A stretch of DNA of 64,000 nucleotides from Crotophaga sulcirostris (taxonomy: Eukaryota > Chordata > Aves > Cuculiformes > Crotophagidae): contig VYZB01000040.1 of assembly GCA_013397455.1 (NCBI GenBank), positions 2,877,267 through 2,941,266 on the forward strand, written 5' to 3'. Under the pieces are notes generated by a model. It was not told the origin of the DNA and ran no database searches. It was given only the letters and a program-made list of their open reading frames with translations. A program made the position numbers and the translations under genes. Positions 11,963-24,800 of this stretch are shown in pieces. Every line of letters begins with the position of its first letter. Position 1 is the first letter of the stretch.

Positions 11963-14900
11963 GTCCTGCCTGTATTGTCAACAGGTCTTCTCTTGCTCAA
12001 ACAGCTTTCATATCTTATAATATATATTAGTTGACTAGTTAAAGCACAGGTTTCAGGCCAGAAGGACCTACAAGGGATAACTAAAGTTGTTCAGACAGGC
12101 ACAAACCAGATCTCATTTAGGAGTAGATTTATGTAACTCCAAGACCTGAATCCAAATACCAGTTTTCAGAAAAAAAAAAATGACTGTTGAGTCCTGTCAG
12201 GAGGAATATGAAGTCTTTGCTAGCCATGGATAAAACCCACATCCACTTTTGCATCAACTGACTAGCATGAACAAAACTGATCAGAGGGTGATCAAAAAGC
12301 TTTCCATTTCCAAATTTCACTCCCCTACGAAAACAGTTTTGGTATAAAATACATTTCTGTTTTCAAAGTATTTCTATATAGCTCACAGCTTATTCAAGTA
12401 CAAATATTTGAGCTCCTTTTTACGACTAAAAGGTATGGATTTCTCTCATATTTACTTAAAAGCAAACCAGTATATTTTTGAAGTAGAAAGTGTTAAAGGA
12501 TATTTGAATCCTAGTTCTATCTCATTGCTTTGAAAAAGAACACATTTCCTGTTGTGTATCTCCATATAGGGGACAATATTTTCAGTTCTTTAAATCTTAC
12601 AGTAGGCACTGGGAAGGAAAGGGATCAAATAAAGGAAAGCTTTGAAAGTTCTGCTTTCAATGTTTTAGAAAGGAATTCCCAAGTCCCCCTTCAAAATATC
12701 TTTTATTCAATTTACTGCTAGAAATTAATCCAACCACACAGCTGTCCTTCTAGAAGGTTTGTGTACATAAATGGAAAATTGCCTGTTAGCTGTACTGTGC
12801 TGAAACCACTTGAATGGGAACTTTTAGTCGGTTTCAACACAACAGCAAGTGCATTCAACTGGTTCTTTGTTCACCCACTTGTCACAACCGCACCAAACTA
12901 AAAATAGGTGGATTTATTATCTCACAGCACAATCCCACTTCTTTCACAAAGCAAAAGGTAGAAATTGCAATGCATTCAAGCCCTCTGAACTGCAGCTTTA
13001 CATGTTACACTGGTACAGTACCACACCTTTCAAGCACAATTGTGCTCAGTGGGGAGCCTGCGAGTACTTGCTCAATGGTCCTCATTTTATAAAGGATGCT
13101 GGACTAACAAGACAAAAGAGTCCACAGTTGGCAATGGATAGAACTCAATCAGCTAAAAGTATTCTTTTGTATGATGGAAAAAAAAGAAAAAAAAGAAACT
13201 CGGAGTTTTAAAAGAAGTGAGGCGATAAAATGTCTGAATATTAAGAAAAAAAAACTTTGTACTGAAAACAATGGTGGGGAAGGAAATAAAAGAAATCTCT
13301 CTAGACCCTTGCCATACAAAGCAAACAAGAAAGGCCCAGAGCAGCTTGAAAGGAAGATAATGTCTGTACTCTTTACTAAACCTCCAGCTCAAACCCGTAA
13401 TACATCACTTTCCAAAAATAAAAAGCAATAAAAAGGTTGTTTTTGTTTTACTAACAAAACTAGAGCACTTGCTACAGTAGTCAAGGGGAAAAATAAGTCA
13501 TTTACGTGCATGAAAACGCAGCGTATAATGGAGGCAGCAGTTCTCATGCTTCTTCCCCATGCCCCCATCATCCACCAAGTCCACCCATTTTCCCCTTCAG
13601 CTTTGAATGGGGGTGGAAGATACAGCTGCTCTGAAGAGATGCAGCTGCAGCAGCTGGCACAAAGCGAGCATCAGAGGAAGCCTGAAACCACCAAAAGTCC
13701 CGAGCCCATCCTACTGCTTCTCAGCACTCATCATCACAACAGGATGGGCTGCCTCCCCGAAGCCACAGACTTCATCAGACAAACGGAACTACTTCTGTCT
13801 TGCTTTCTGTCCCATCCTGAGAATTTTGCCTATGACTGCACAACGCAAGAGGTGCTGCTTTAAGAGATACTGGTACACAGAGTTTCTTAAATGCTAAGGT
13901 CTCTCTCAGGGATATGAAAGATGCATGTGATGTATGACGTCCTCATGATGAGATCTTGGAATTTCCTGGAGTATCAGGCTTCAATCTAAGTGGAAAACAC
14001 TGAAGAGGCAGCCTGAGAATGCAGCAACACAACTTCTTCTGTTGCTTCCCTGTACCTATTCAGTCGACAGAGATGGGAAAGGAGCAAGTTAGAAGGGCTG
14101 CGTTTACTTTGAGGGCTTCACAGGTCCTCACTTCACTTCCTGGACTTAAGTTTACTATAGATTAGTCAGAGTGGCTTGTAATCAAGTGTCTTTGCTGTTG
14201 GTAACTCAAGCAACAGTTAAGTTTTGGATCAGAAGCCATAAACACATCATGCTGTGTGTGGGATCTCAGACACTAGCCTATCCCTGAAGGGGTTACAGTT
14301 TAGCCTTGGAACAAAGAGGTCCAACCATGGTACAAATTCATTACATTAAGAGAGCTTCATTAAATGAAATAAGAGGGAGACTTAAGCAATGTCTTTATAT
14401 AAGAACAAACTCACAGAAGACTGGTCCTAAGCAGATCACTGAATCATGCTGAAAACTGCCCTCTGAACCTACCATCACCTGACCGACATCGCATCCTACA
14501 CAAATAGAAATGAACAGTGTCCCTCCCTGTAAACTAATTTTTCTCTTCATGCTTCTAACTACTTGCATTAATACCATTACCTGTGGCAATTCAAGTTGGG
14601 AGACAGTGTTGACTGTAAATCATTAGAAGTGTCAGCTAGTTGTATAGATTAAAAAATACCCCATCCCAGTCCTAATCCCTGCATCTTCTACCATGCACAC
14701 AGCAAAAAAACACAGTAAGAAAAGTGTTTATGTAGCAAACAACCTTTCTGAGGAGTAAAGCTCTTGACATTTGACTCCCAACTTTTCTGTCTTGAATAGC
14801 ACTGAGCATTTTGTGAACACTTCAGTGTTCAGAGATAACCTCAGTTTTAAGAAGCTTGCAGTTAAGAACTACTGCTTCACTGGTATGAAGCAGTGCTGAC

Positions 14901-17900
14901 GGGAGGAAAACAATATAGTATTCTTCATAACGTTATGTGCTTGAGGCTTTCTAATAAACTCTGAAAGTTAAGAAATAGTTACCTGGGAAAGAATTCCTCC
15001 CTGCTCAAATGAGAAATCAGAGGTGCCAGTAAGTTGAGTTTTAAAATTAAAGCATCTAAAAAAAATTCTTCAGGTCAAAATACATTGGAGATTTTTTAAA
15101 CTATGCATTTGAAATAAACCAAGTCTCTTTTCTTGCACTGAGCTACAAGTTACTTAACAAAAAAATTTTATTCATGTATTTTGTGGAAACAGAATCAAAT
15201 CCCTAGAAAATTCCTGACACCTTCATGGGCAAAATTTAATCTCTTATCAAATTAACTTAGGGAACCAAGCACGCTGTTCACTTCTTGTAGCTCTGTAGTT
15301 ATCCCTCATCTTCCTGGAAATTTGACATGTATTTTTATATTAAAAAAATGCAATGCTTATTTCATCATCCATAACTAGGAAGCAGAAAATACATGGATAC
15401 AGTGGACATGAATGAGAAAGAGCTAACAACCTCTACCATTCTGTCATGTAACAAATGGTTATTATAGTTGAGCGTCTTAATTACAGAGGTAAAATTAATG
15501 CTGCAGTTTTTGTAGTCAAATAAGGTAAAGCCTATTTGCAAAGCCAAAGGCCTAGTTAAAAATCAATACAAGCTGACATGCAGCAATATGGCTATGACTT
15601 GAAATGAAAGTTGTTCACTACTTTGTCTCTGCTGTATCTTCAAAGGTTATTTTAATTTTTTAGATGTAGGTGCCCAGGAAGAGAAGTAAATTGACATCAA
15701 CTCATTTCACATCAGATGCTAAACAGCATCATGAAGTAACAGGCTTTCATCTTCCACTAGTCAGACTGTTCCAGATTTAAGCATGCAGTTTTCTGGTATA
15801 GTCTACCATGAAAGTTGATCTATTTATTGGCCTAGATTTTTATGTTTATATTCTAAATTGTGCCACAGCATCCTTATAAGTTCTGTTTATGAGCTGTAAG
15901 AATTTGTGATTGCATTTGGCTTTTTATTTAGTGTTATTAGTTGAAAAAATATCGTGGTTTAATGGAATATAAATATTTAAGTGAAATGCTGAATTTGCCT
16001 AAATATACGCACATATGACAGAATTCAAGGCTGTTCATCACATGAGATAATTGGCAAAACCCACTGGAACAGATAAAGACCTACATATGAGAAAAAATGA
16101 ACAGAGACTTGGGGGGAGGGATGGGGGTCCAGTTCTCTGGCCAAGCACCACTGCAGCTCACACACATTGGTCACCTGCACTGGTGGGGAGATTTTGGGAA
16201 AGGACTCATGCACTGCACTCTTCAGACCTGCACAGCAGCCTCCTTGTTTAGTTGGGAAACTCTGTAAGACCCAATTAAAATCACTGCTAACACACCAAAT
16301 ACCACGTAGCCACGTGTGAGGTCACAAGCATTGCAGATCCCAAATACAGCAGGGATGACAACCACCATGGACTAAGTTCAACTAGAAAATCTGCCTTCTC
16401 CCTGCCTCCACGTCAGATATAAAAAAACATTCATGATAGGCAATTCCACATAAGAAATCAAATTTCACATTCAAACTAAATATCCTCTCTGCATCCTCTT
16501 CTTGTAGCGGATTGCAAAGATCACCTAAACAACCAAGGGGGATTTTCTCCTCAGTTGCTTAGGTCATCTTTGCAAATTAAAGAAAAGTTTGCCAGTCTAA
16601 ACTGAACTGAGGCAGACAAAACACTACTGCTGCTTCATATTCATTCCCCCCTAAATTAAGTTTTGCAATTAAATTCCAAAATAAATTTTGGTAAGTTGGG
16701 GCAGTTCAGTACAGAGCTAACATACCATTTACAGGAAACTCAGGTGTTGGGATTTTTCTTCAAGCCCAGGACCACTCATCACAGGGGTTCACTTATTTGT
16801 TTGTTTTTAAAAGACAAATTGGAAGCTAAGTGAGTTAATGCCCTTCTTCAAGTAATATAGTCAAGAATATGATTCAACAGCAAAACTAACATGAAGGGGG
16901 TGAACATATATGGCAATTTTACCTTATATAAAACCCAGGCCAAGATTAAACTGCATTTTAAAAAGTTTATAGTATGGAATTTTAATTAAGATGTTGGCAG
17001 CTTACATTTTCTAATTTGGTGAATCTGTGAACTACAACCTTTTACCTTTCCTTTTTTCACTAAGTATAAATCATATAATTTTTTATTATGAGAATATGTG
17101 GAATTACAAACATCAAGTCTACCTATTTCACCTGCATGTAATTAAGTAAAAAAGTTTCAACTATTCTTAGCACCAGGCCAGCAAGCATAAGTAGCTACAG
17201 ATGCTATGAATTATTTCATTAACTAAAACAGAAGAGGCTCACACAGTAGACTTAACTGTACTGAACTGGCTGGTAATCAATATAGTGTCAGAAAGTGGAA
17301 CACAATGGCTTTTGCTTTGTTCAGCTGAATAATACAGGACAAGAGTTATGGTCAGGGAGAAAGAAGTTCAAGCCAAACAAGACAACTACTAGATACTGCA
17401 GCAGTGTTCTGAAATGCACTGATGGATTAGACAAGAGGTTTCCTCAAAGGAAAAGCAGCACCACAGAAAAAAAAAAAAAGAAAATCACAAAAGGGTACAG
17501 AAATAGCAGGAATAGTAGTTGGGAAGCTCTGTTCTTGCTCAGGCAGCAGCTGCAGTCAGGAGACTCTTGCAGAACCAAAGCAGTTGCTCTGCCTTAAGGG
17601 GGACAATTGTCTTTGCACACCCTTACCTAGTTATTTCCCTACTCCCTGCTTGACTTAACACACATTTCTAACATGGACAGGTGATTTAACCACCTTCTGG
17701 GAGGACAAGGGCTGCAAAATGTAGAATTGGGCTTTTACTGAGCTTGAGCTTCACAAGCTCAAGAGGCTTCAGTCTGGGAAATTCACATCAGCCATCTGCA
17801 TTGGTGAGTGATGGTGTGATGAACAAACAGCTGCAGTGTCTGTGCACATGCAAGGACAATGAAAACATCTGGTTTTGTAGTAGAAGGGCACAGAGGGAAA

Positions 17901-18801
17901 CAATGCAAGTACATGCTCTTTCCCAGCAGAAGTTATTCCCATTTTGCCACAGTTGTTCCATTTCTTCCTTTTCAAGAACTTTTACCTTTCCTATTAGGAA
18001 AGAAACACAGGCCCTGGAAACAAGGAACAACTTGAAACGTGTATTACCATCTTCATTAATATGAAAAAGTATTTTACAGTGACTTAGTTTAAATAATGTC
18101 TAATTCATATGGATTTTAAAGATCCATATGAGTTTCCTGTATTTTAAATGGGGAAATAAGGAATTCCGCTCACATCATTAAAGATACCCACACATCCCTT
18201 CACATTGACATATGCTGACATACTTCAGCTGCTCAAAATGTTGACATCCTTGAGCAGGACAAGAAAAAACTCCTATGAAAGAACATGATTGCTTGCAGTA
18301 TCATCTTTTAGTGTTCATCACTCAGGGTCCAAAACCAAGGACCACTCTAGGTAGCCAAAGCCTTCTAATGCATTATTGCTCTGACAGAGCAATTAACAGA
18401 TCTGCATACTACAATCAGCTCTAAACCAACATAAAGTTATCTTAAAACCCTGGAGTTTTACTGGGTTTCTAGATTTCTAACTAAATGCACTCCAACAAGA
18501 AGAGAAAACATTGTAGCTGTGCTTCCACAACACTCCTAACAATGAGTCACATTTTGAAGTTCACTTTACCAAGCCAAACTCTGTTCTCAAGTAAGAGGGT
18601 TTAAGTGCACTGATTATGCACCAGAGTAACACAGGACAGGATTTGACCCTTGTGGCTTCAAAACATGACCATATTGGCTTCATTTCCTGCCATTTACGTG
18701 TCATCTATTTTTATAGAGAACTTCTATTCCTGAGCAGTTTAGCCAAGGTCCTATTCCTTCATGACTTTGCTAAGAGCTGCAAACAATTATTTTCAAAAAT
18801 C

Positions 18802-18834
18802 GGTGCACGGTTGCGTAGAGTACGCCCGTGTACC
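18802..18834. other. Compact GC-rich hairpin in intron 3
   Basis: The arms are GGTGCACGG (18802-18810) and CCGTGTACC (18826-18834), which pair with a single G-T mismatch. Inside them GCGTA (18813-18817) and TACGC (18821-18825) pair perfectly around a three-base loop, leaving a two-base TT bulge. That gives about 14 pairs in 33 bases, with four CpGs in an otherwise CpG-poor intron. It could be a structured RNA element, a fossil of a palindromic repeat or a protein-binding palindrome. No known family was recognised. Confidence 0.6.
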
Positions 18835-21800
18835 AACTTCTCTTAAAATTCTAGCATGTTCATTGTTTTTTAACTTCAGGTCAAATATTAAGTTGATACA
18901 ATAGGTCAAATCTATAAGAAATTAAAGAAGTAAACTCCAAATCTTGATTCTAAGACTGCCCTCATTAGTTAGTGACAGATGTCAGCCTCACCTATATTAT
19001 TGGGTTATGCTGGCACTCCATCATAACCAACATTTTAAAGCATTCTGTAATTGGGCCATAAAGTTCACCTCTGCCAGGGAAAGGGAGGTGGGAGAGAAAG
19101 GGAAATCCAGCATCAGCTGGGGAACAGTTCCCCCTTCTTCAGACCAGTTTTCCAGTACGGAAATACTTGTCCAAAACAAAGCCTTAAGATCTTGCTATAC
19201 AAAAGCAAGCAGGCACACATGGGCATATACACATGCTGACAAAGTACAAGTGCTGTCATGAATCTTTTGCTCAACTCAATGCAAACCCCAGAATTTAACA
19301 ATAAATTCTTGTAGGAGCGTTGATTGAAACTGTAGGTGGACTCTCACCACTAATTATTTCCAGAGACAAGTTAAGTTGAACACAACACATTTGTTTAGAA
19401 AGAACAGCATTAGCACTGTTCACTTTCAATCTTCGATACATGTACTGCATTTTTCTAGCTTAGTATCTGATTTTGGACCATTTTGAACATTTCTGAAACT
19501 ATGGAGCTCAGCAAATGTTCTTGACATCAAGTGGCAAGCCAGCTCTATACTTTTAATACTAAGTCAACATGTGCTAAAATTTGTTTGATAAATACAATTT
19601 GGAAAAGTTTCTTTATTGGCTCTAAACACCAAAGCTGACAACACTTCAGCAGTCAATGCTCAATGTTTGTTAAAAAAAAGTTGTCAGGAAACCATATATG
19701 TGGTCCTTTATCCTTCAGCTGAACTGAAAAACAATGTATGTTTTAAAATACCTCATACCAAGTCAGAAGAAAAGCAAAGTATATGCAACTTCTGTGCAAG
19801 ACAGAGTCAACATTCAAAATCCTAAAGCACTGTGGCAACACTAAAATTGAGGTCAACTCCTCACTGCACGGTCTACTGCAGTTTTTCTTCTGTTTTGTAA
19901 TAAAAGCAGAGTTTGCATGACAAAGCTGTAATATCCAACAAGCTCTGCATTCAAGTATTACACACACTTTGTTATAAAGACCCAAATTTGTTTATACTAC
20001 CACAACTTGCAAGCTTCCTAGCATACCATAAAGCCTTTTGAGTTTTAGTCACACAGTTACTTCTATAATGAAAACTGAAATCAGGAAACTCGTCAGAAGT
20101 CTCATTTATTTAAAATTCAGTTTCTGGTAACAGTTAAGTTTTATTGCAGAAGCACGTGTCATCGAGAGCATATAAAGAATTGAGTACTTCCAAATAAATG
20201 AACAGATCAACTATTTGATTATCTGCAGTTAACCTTAACATTAAACCACCACCTCCCAGATCACTTATGCAGATGTTTTCTGCATATAACTGTACTCCAT
20301 TAAAAAAAAATCTAATAGCAACTTAAAAAACACTCACAAACTTCTCTTCAGTTTGCATATATTTGAAAGAGAGCATGGAAACAAGTCAATATTTCCCACC
20401 CTAATGGAAGAACAAATTAACATCATTAATTGATGCAGACAAATTCAAATCAGTTCATTTTCACAAGCTTGAGACATCTGTTTTGCTTTTATCACACCTA
20501 TGTAGCAGTATATACGTGCAGCAGGAACTGATCTATGCAATGCAAGACTAATAAAAGACAAAGTGACAGTTAGACTTAAGCCTCTTCAAAGAGATTTTAA
20601 TAAACGTTGCCGTAAAAAAAAAAATCTCAAGTGAATCAGCTTGGTTCAGAAGATGATGCATCATGTCAGACAGTGACTACCAAAGAGCAAGGATAGCCTC
20701 ACAACAGATAATATTCAGACCATGGAAGACCAAAGCCTGGTCTCAGAATGAAAAGAGTTGTTCTGACCTAGTACTATAAAGATGCACTAACTTATTAATT
20801 TGATTACCATGTTATTACAAGGAATATTGAATTTTAAGAGAACTCCCTCTCCCAGAACTACCCTAAGTTAATATCAAAGAGGGATAACTCATTTTCTAAT
20901 AAGTTTTAAAAAATTAAATTGGGCTTTCATATTTTTTTCCAAGAAATCAGAAAAAGAGTTCCCGCATTAATGATTAAACACTACTCAACTCTTCTGCAAG
21001 GCACCATTTCTTGCAATTCAGAGCAAGGAAAAAACCTAATCCTTTGCCACCTGCCAAAACCCAGATGGTAAAACCTGAGAAGAGTGCTCTCACCTCTCTT
21101 TAAACCCTCTGGTGCAGCTTAGGCACATTAACTACAAGTACCCTATGTATAACACCAAACCATAGCTCTTAACTCAATATTGTATTGTATTCCAAACAAC
21201 ATCACCAATAATTTTAACATAATCCAATTTTATGACAGGCTAAGTAATAATTAAAGAAGAAAATATCCACAGCTGGCTGAAACCTGGCTTGTGAGTTAAT
21301 ACATGGCCCCTTTTCTCATAATGTCAAATGCAGCTGGTCTGGTACTCATTAGCTCTTTCAACAATGAATACTTAGTTGTACACACAGGAACTTGCCAGAA
21401 AGGAAAAGCAAATCTGCTGCAGATATTAAGCTGCCTCCTCCTCTTACTAGCATATTGCTTACAGAATAGCACCACAAACAGAGGTAATTTCAGGTCCAAT
21501 AAAGCAACACATCACTGAACAGCTCCAAGAAGCTCCAGCTATTTACAAGACATTTGTTACATAATGCCATTTACAAAAGGGAGGGTGGAAACCTCTGTCC
21601 TTAATAAGATTTTCTTTCCTTCACTATCCTTAAGGCTTATAGTCCCTGGCTGCCAGAGCACACAGAACCTCCAGCACAAGGGCTCACTTCATTAAATGCC
21701 ATTTCAGGCCTAATTTCACATTGTGACCCACTCTGCTGATGCAAAGAAAGTAAAATGCCAGATGCTCTCTGCGCCTGCTACCTCAGCAGTTGTTTCATTC

Positions 21801-24800
21801 ACTACTCCAAAAAACTTCCAGGCATCCATTCAAAACCCAGTACCCCCAGCCTGGTCTGTCCTGTCACAGGACAAAGTGCTGGCTTGTCTTCAGCTCACTT
21901 TTGATGCTTGCCTATCATCTCCCAGCCCAGCCTACTCCTATCTCCTTTCCTTCTTCCCAAGCCTGCTGGAATTTGAACTTTAAATGGATGCCCTCCATGG
22001 CAACAATAGATAAAAAAGGAGCCTTTGATTGTTCATGCGTTGGGGAAAAGAAAGGAGATTCATCCTGGCTGCGACCTAGCAGGAACTCATCAAGCACGGC
22101 TCCCCTTCCATTGCAATGGGATGCCCTTCGCCTGTAGCTACTCATTCAAGCTCCCTGTGTCTATGTTTCCATTCAAAGAGGATGAATTCTTCAGGTTTCC
22201 CCTGTTAAGGAATTAAACATTGATCCTATGAATGAAGGGCAACACCAAGCTTGGAAAGCTGCCAAAAGGTTCTCTAACACTCAGCAGTTTGGAGTTAATT
22301 CAATACTTATTGATATCTAGCAGGATTTATAGCTGCATTATTTATAAGGAAAAAAATCACAGAGCCATATTTAGACCCTGGTAATAAACTATTTTTAGCA
22401 CCATCTGTTTTTCTAGTTTGTTCCCTTGCTTAGGCAAGAACATACTTTTACCCAGTTCCCTCTTCCTTGTCCATTTCAAAGAATTCACAAAGCCTAAACG
22501 AAAGCACAAGTGAGGATCACACTGAATATTTATTGCACAGCAATACTCCTAATCACATTTTGGAAATTAAAATTGCTCACAAAGGACAGTCTTGGGCTGA
22601 TGCAACAGTATGTTGTCTTCAGTTACAAAACTAAACAGATTTTTTTAATGCAAGGGGCAATGTGTTTCACACAAAGGAGGTCGCTATCTGGAGAGAAACA
22701 ACTGATCATTAACTGCATTAAGCCGTCTGAAAAGTGTTCACACTCCTGGCAGTGCTTTTCTGAGCAATGGTTGCCAAATTTCACCCTCATTAAACCCATA
22801 GATATTTTGTCATAAGTACATTCTGCCAGGCCAGGTTGCTGTTACAGGGGGAGACAGGAATCATAAGCAGCTGCTGCAGGCACCTCGCCTTGACAAGATG
22901 AGGTGTTTCAAGCCGCAGCTGCCACCCAGTCAAAAGCTCCCCCAAACCTCAAAATTACCTCTTCAAACTTGCATTTCTGGTATGGGACACAACACTGGTG
23001 GCCTCTGCAGTACAACAAGAGGAACAAAGTGAAGGGGTTGCCTGTTCCTTGGATGCTGTCTGAAACAAAGCTTTGGGTACTCGCATACGGATTAAGTTCA
23101 GAAATGCACTTGATAGCAGCAATATATTCATCTTACCCTCCTGACACACAAAAGTTTCCTTCTTACCCAAAATAGTAGCACAAATATTTAAAAGCTCTAC
23201 TGTTAATTTTGTCACATTAAGGCATTTTACTTTAGATCAGGGCAGAACACATCTAAGGTACAAACTCATGAAGCTCTTTGCAAAGTGCAGTAGCAGTAAT
23301 GGCTGCAAGCTGGTTTACTAGGGTTTGTAGGACAAGTCAAAGTATGAGACAAAATCAAAGAGTTTTGAGGACTTTGAAACATTCAAGCAATCAATGTTAT
23401 TACTTAATGTAACATTTGTTTGGCACTGACACTATGCAACAATTTTAGAGCATGAAGGAACAAGCAACACTTGGGATGCTTCCTTCCACTCTACCATTTT
23501 TTTTTTTCAGTGGAAAAAATAGGGCACAGTGCTTCTAACAGCAAGTACAAACTGCCAGGTAGATGGAAGGGCTACTTGGCTGTGTGATATGGTCAGGCCA
23601 TTCCCAGGATGCTGAAGCCTGCTCCTGGTGAGAAGCATCTCCATGCGCCCTAGCAGCAACTGCTGTGCCCCATCTGCCTGACAATGCTCAGTGGCTGCTA
23701 CCAACTGGTGTGCTGAGCAGTCTGTCCCTCTCAAGGAGGGAAAAAAATCCAAATCTGTGCTACTTTGACAGGACACGTTTCAAAGGACAGTCTGTCTCAG
23801 CTGAGAGGAGTTCAATAAAAACCCTTCAAAGCAGAGAATCAAAGTCTGCAGTACTTTCAGAGGCCATATAAAGCATATGGACAAAAGCCAACATATACAG
23901 TAACCGTCGCAGTGAGTTTAAGAGCTATTGCCAACTATGTTTAAGAGTAGCAACCAAGTTTGCAACTTGTAGTTCAGTTCCCTAGGGCTGTTGCATAACC
24001 TGCAAATACATTACAACATGAGAACAAATTAATACTCGTGATTAACCAGGAATGTAATTGGAGGATCTGGAAATCTTCAAAAGGCAGCTTGTTGCAAGCA
24101 TTGTACCAACACATCCAACTTCCCTGTGGGCACAGATGCCCACCAGTATACACTTAGTGTCAGTCTTACACATAACCATGTACTTTAACCTACCTTACTC
24201 TTTTATGAAGTTTACACCTCATTAGTCAGCACATAATGCACAATCATACTGAATAAGACAGGACTACAGAGATGCACGAATTAGTCTCAGAAAGCAAATG
24301 GAGAAGATGACAAGAAGAGCCAGGATAAGGCTTGTTAGGATTTGCCCATCCACCCTTCCCTTGCACACCAGATGGCAATGGAAAGATGACAGTTATCTGT
24401 CCTTAAAAATCAGTGGTGACAAAGAAAGGGTCTTGTGATTAACTCTCCAGTCCATACCCATTTGAGAGATGGCTGGATGCCAGTGAACTGTGGCAACTCA
24501 GGAGTTTGTACAAACTCCATTTATATCCTAATCCATACAGTGATTTCTCCCCTACTAGAAGGGGTCTAAGCAACTGTGATCCAGAAACCCTTTCTCAGCC
24601 AATATTCTTACACAGCAAGCCTATGTTAAAATGATCTACACCTCATTATATCTGTATCAAATCACGTATTGGCAAAAATCAGAAATCATTAGATTTGCTA
24701 TTTATCCTAGTTAAGGAGCTAATAATCTCTAAGTGAAATCTGAGTCAATTTTCAGCCCTCGATTTTAAAAATACTCCAAAATTATCAAGGTAGTTTTAGT

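Noticed and set aside
11834..12034. 66-residue open frame
   Set aside because: It is mostly read through the antisense CR1 fragment and is not a gene.
17743..17763. 9-base hairpin CTTGAGCTT / AAGCTCAAG
   Set aside because: It is within the number of such palindromes expected by chance.
18105..18131. Perfect 10-base inverted repeat TCATATGGAT / ATCCATATGA
   Set aside because: It fits chance expectation for AT-rich DNA and has no other feature around it.
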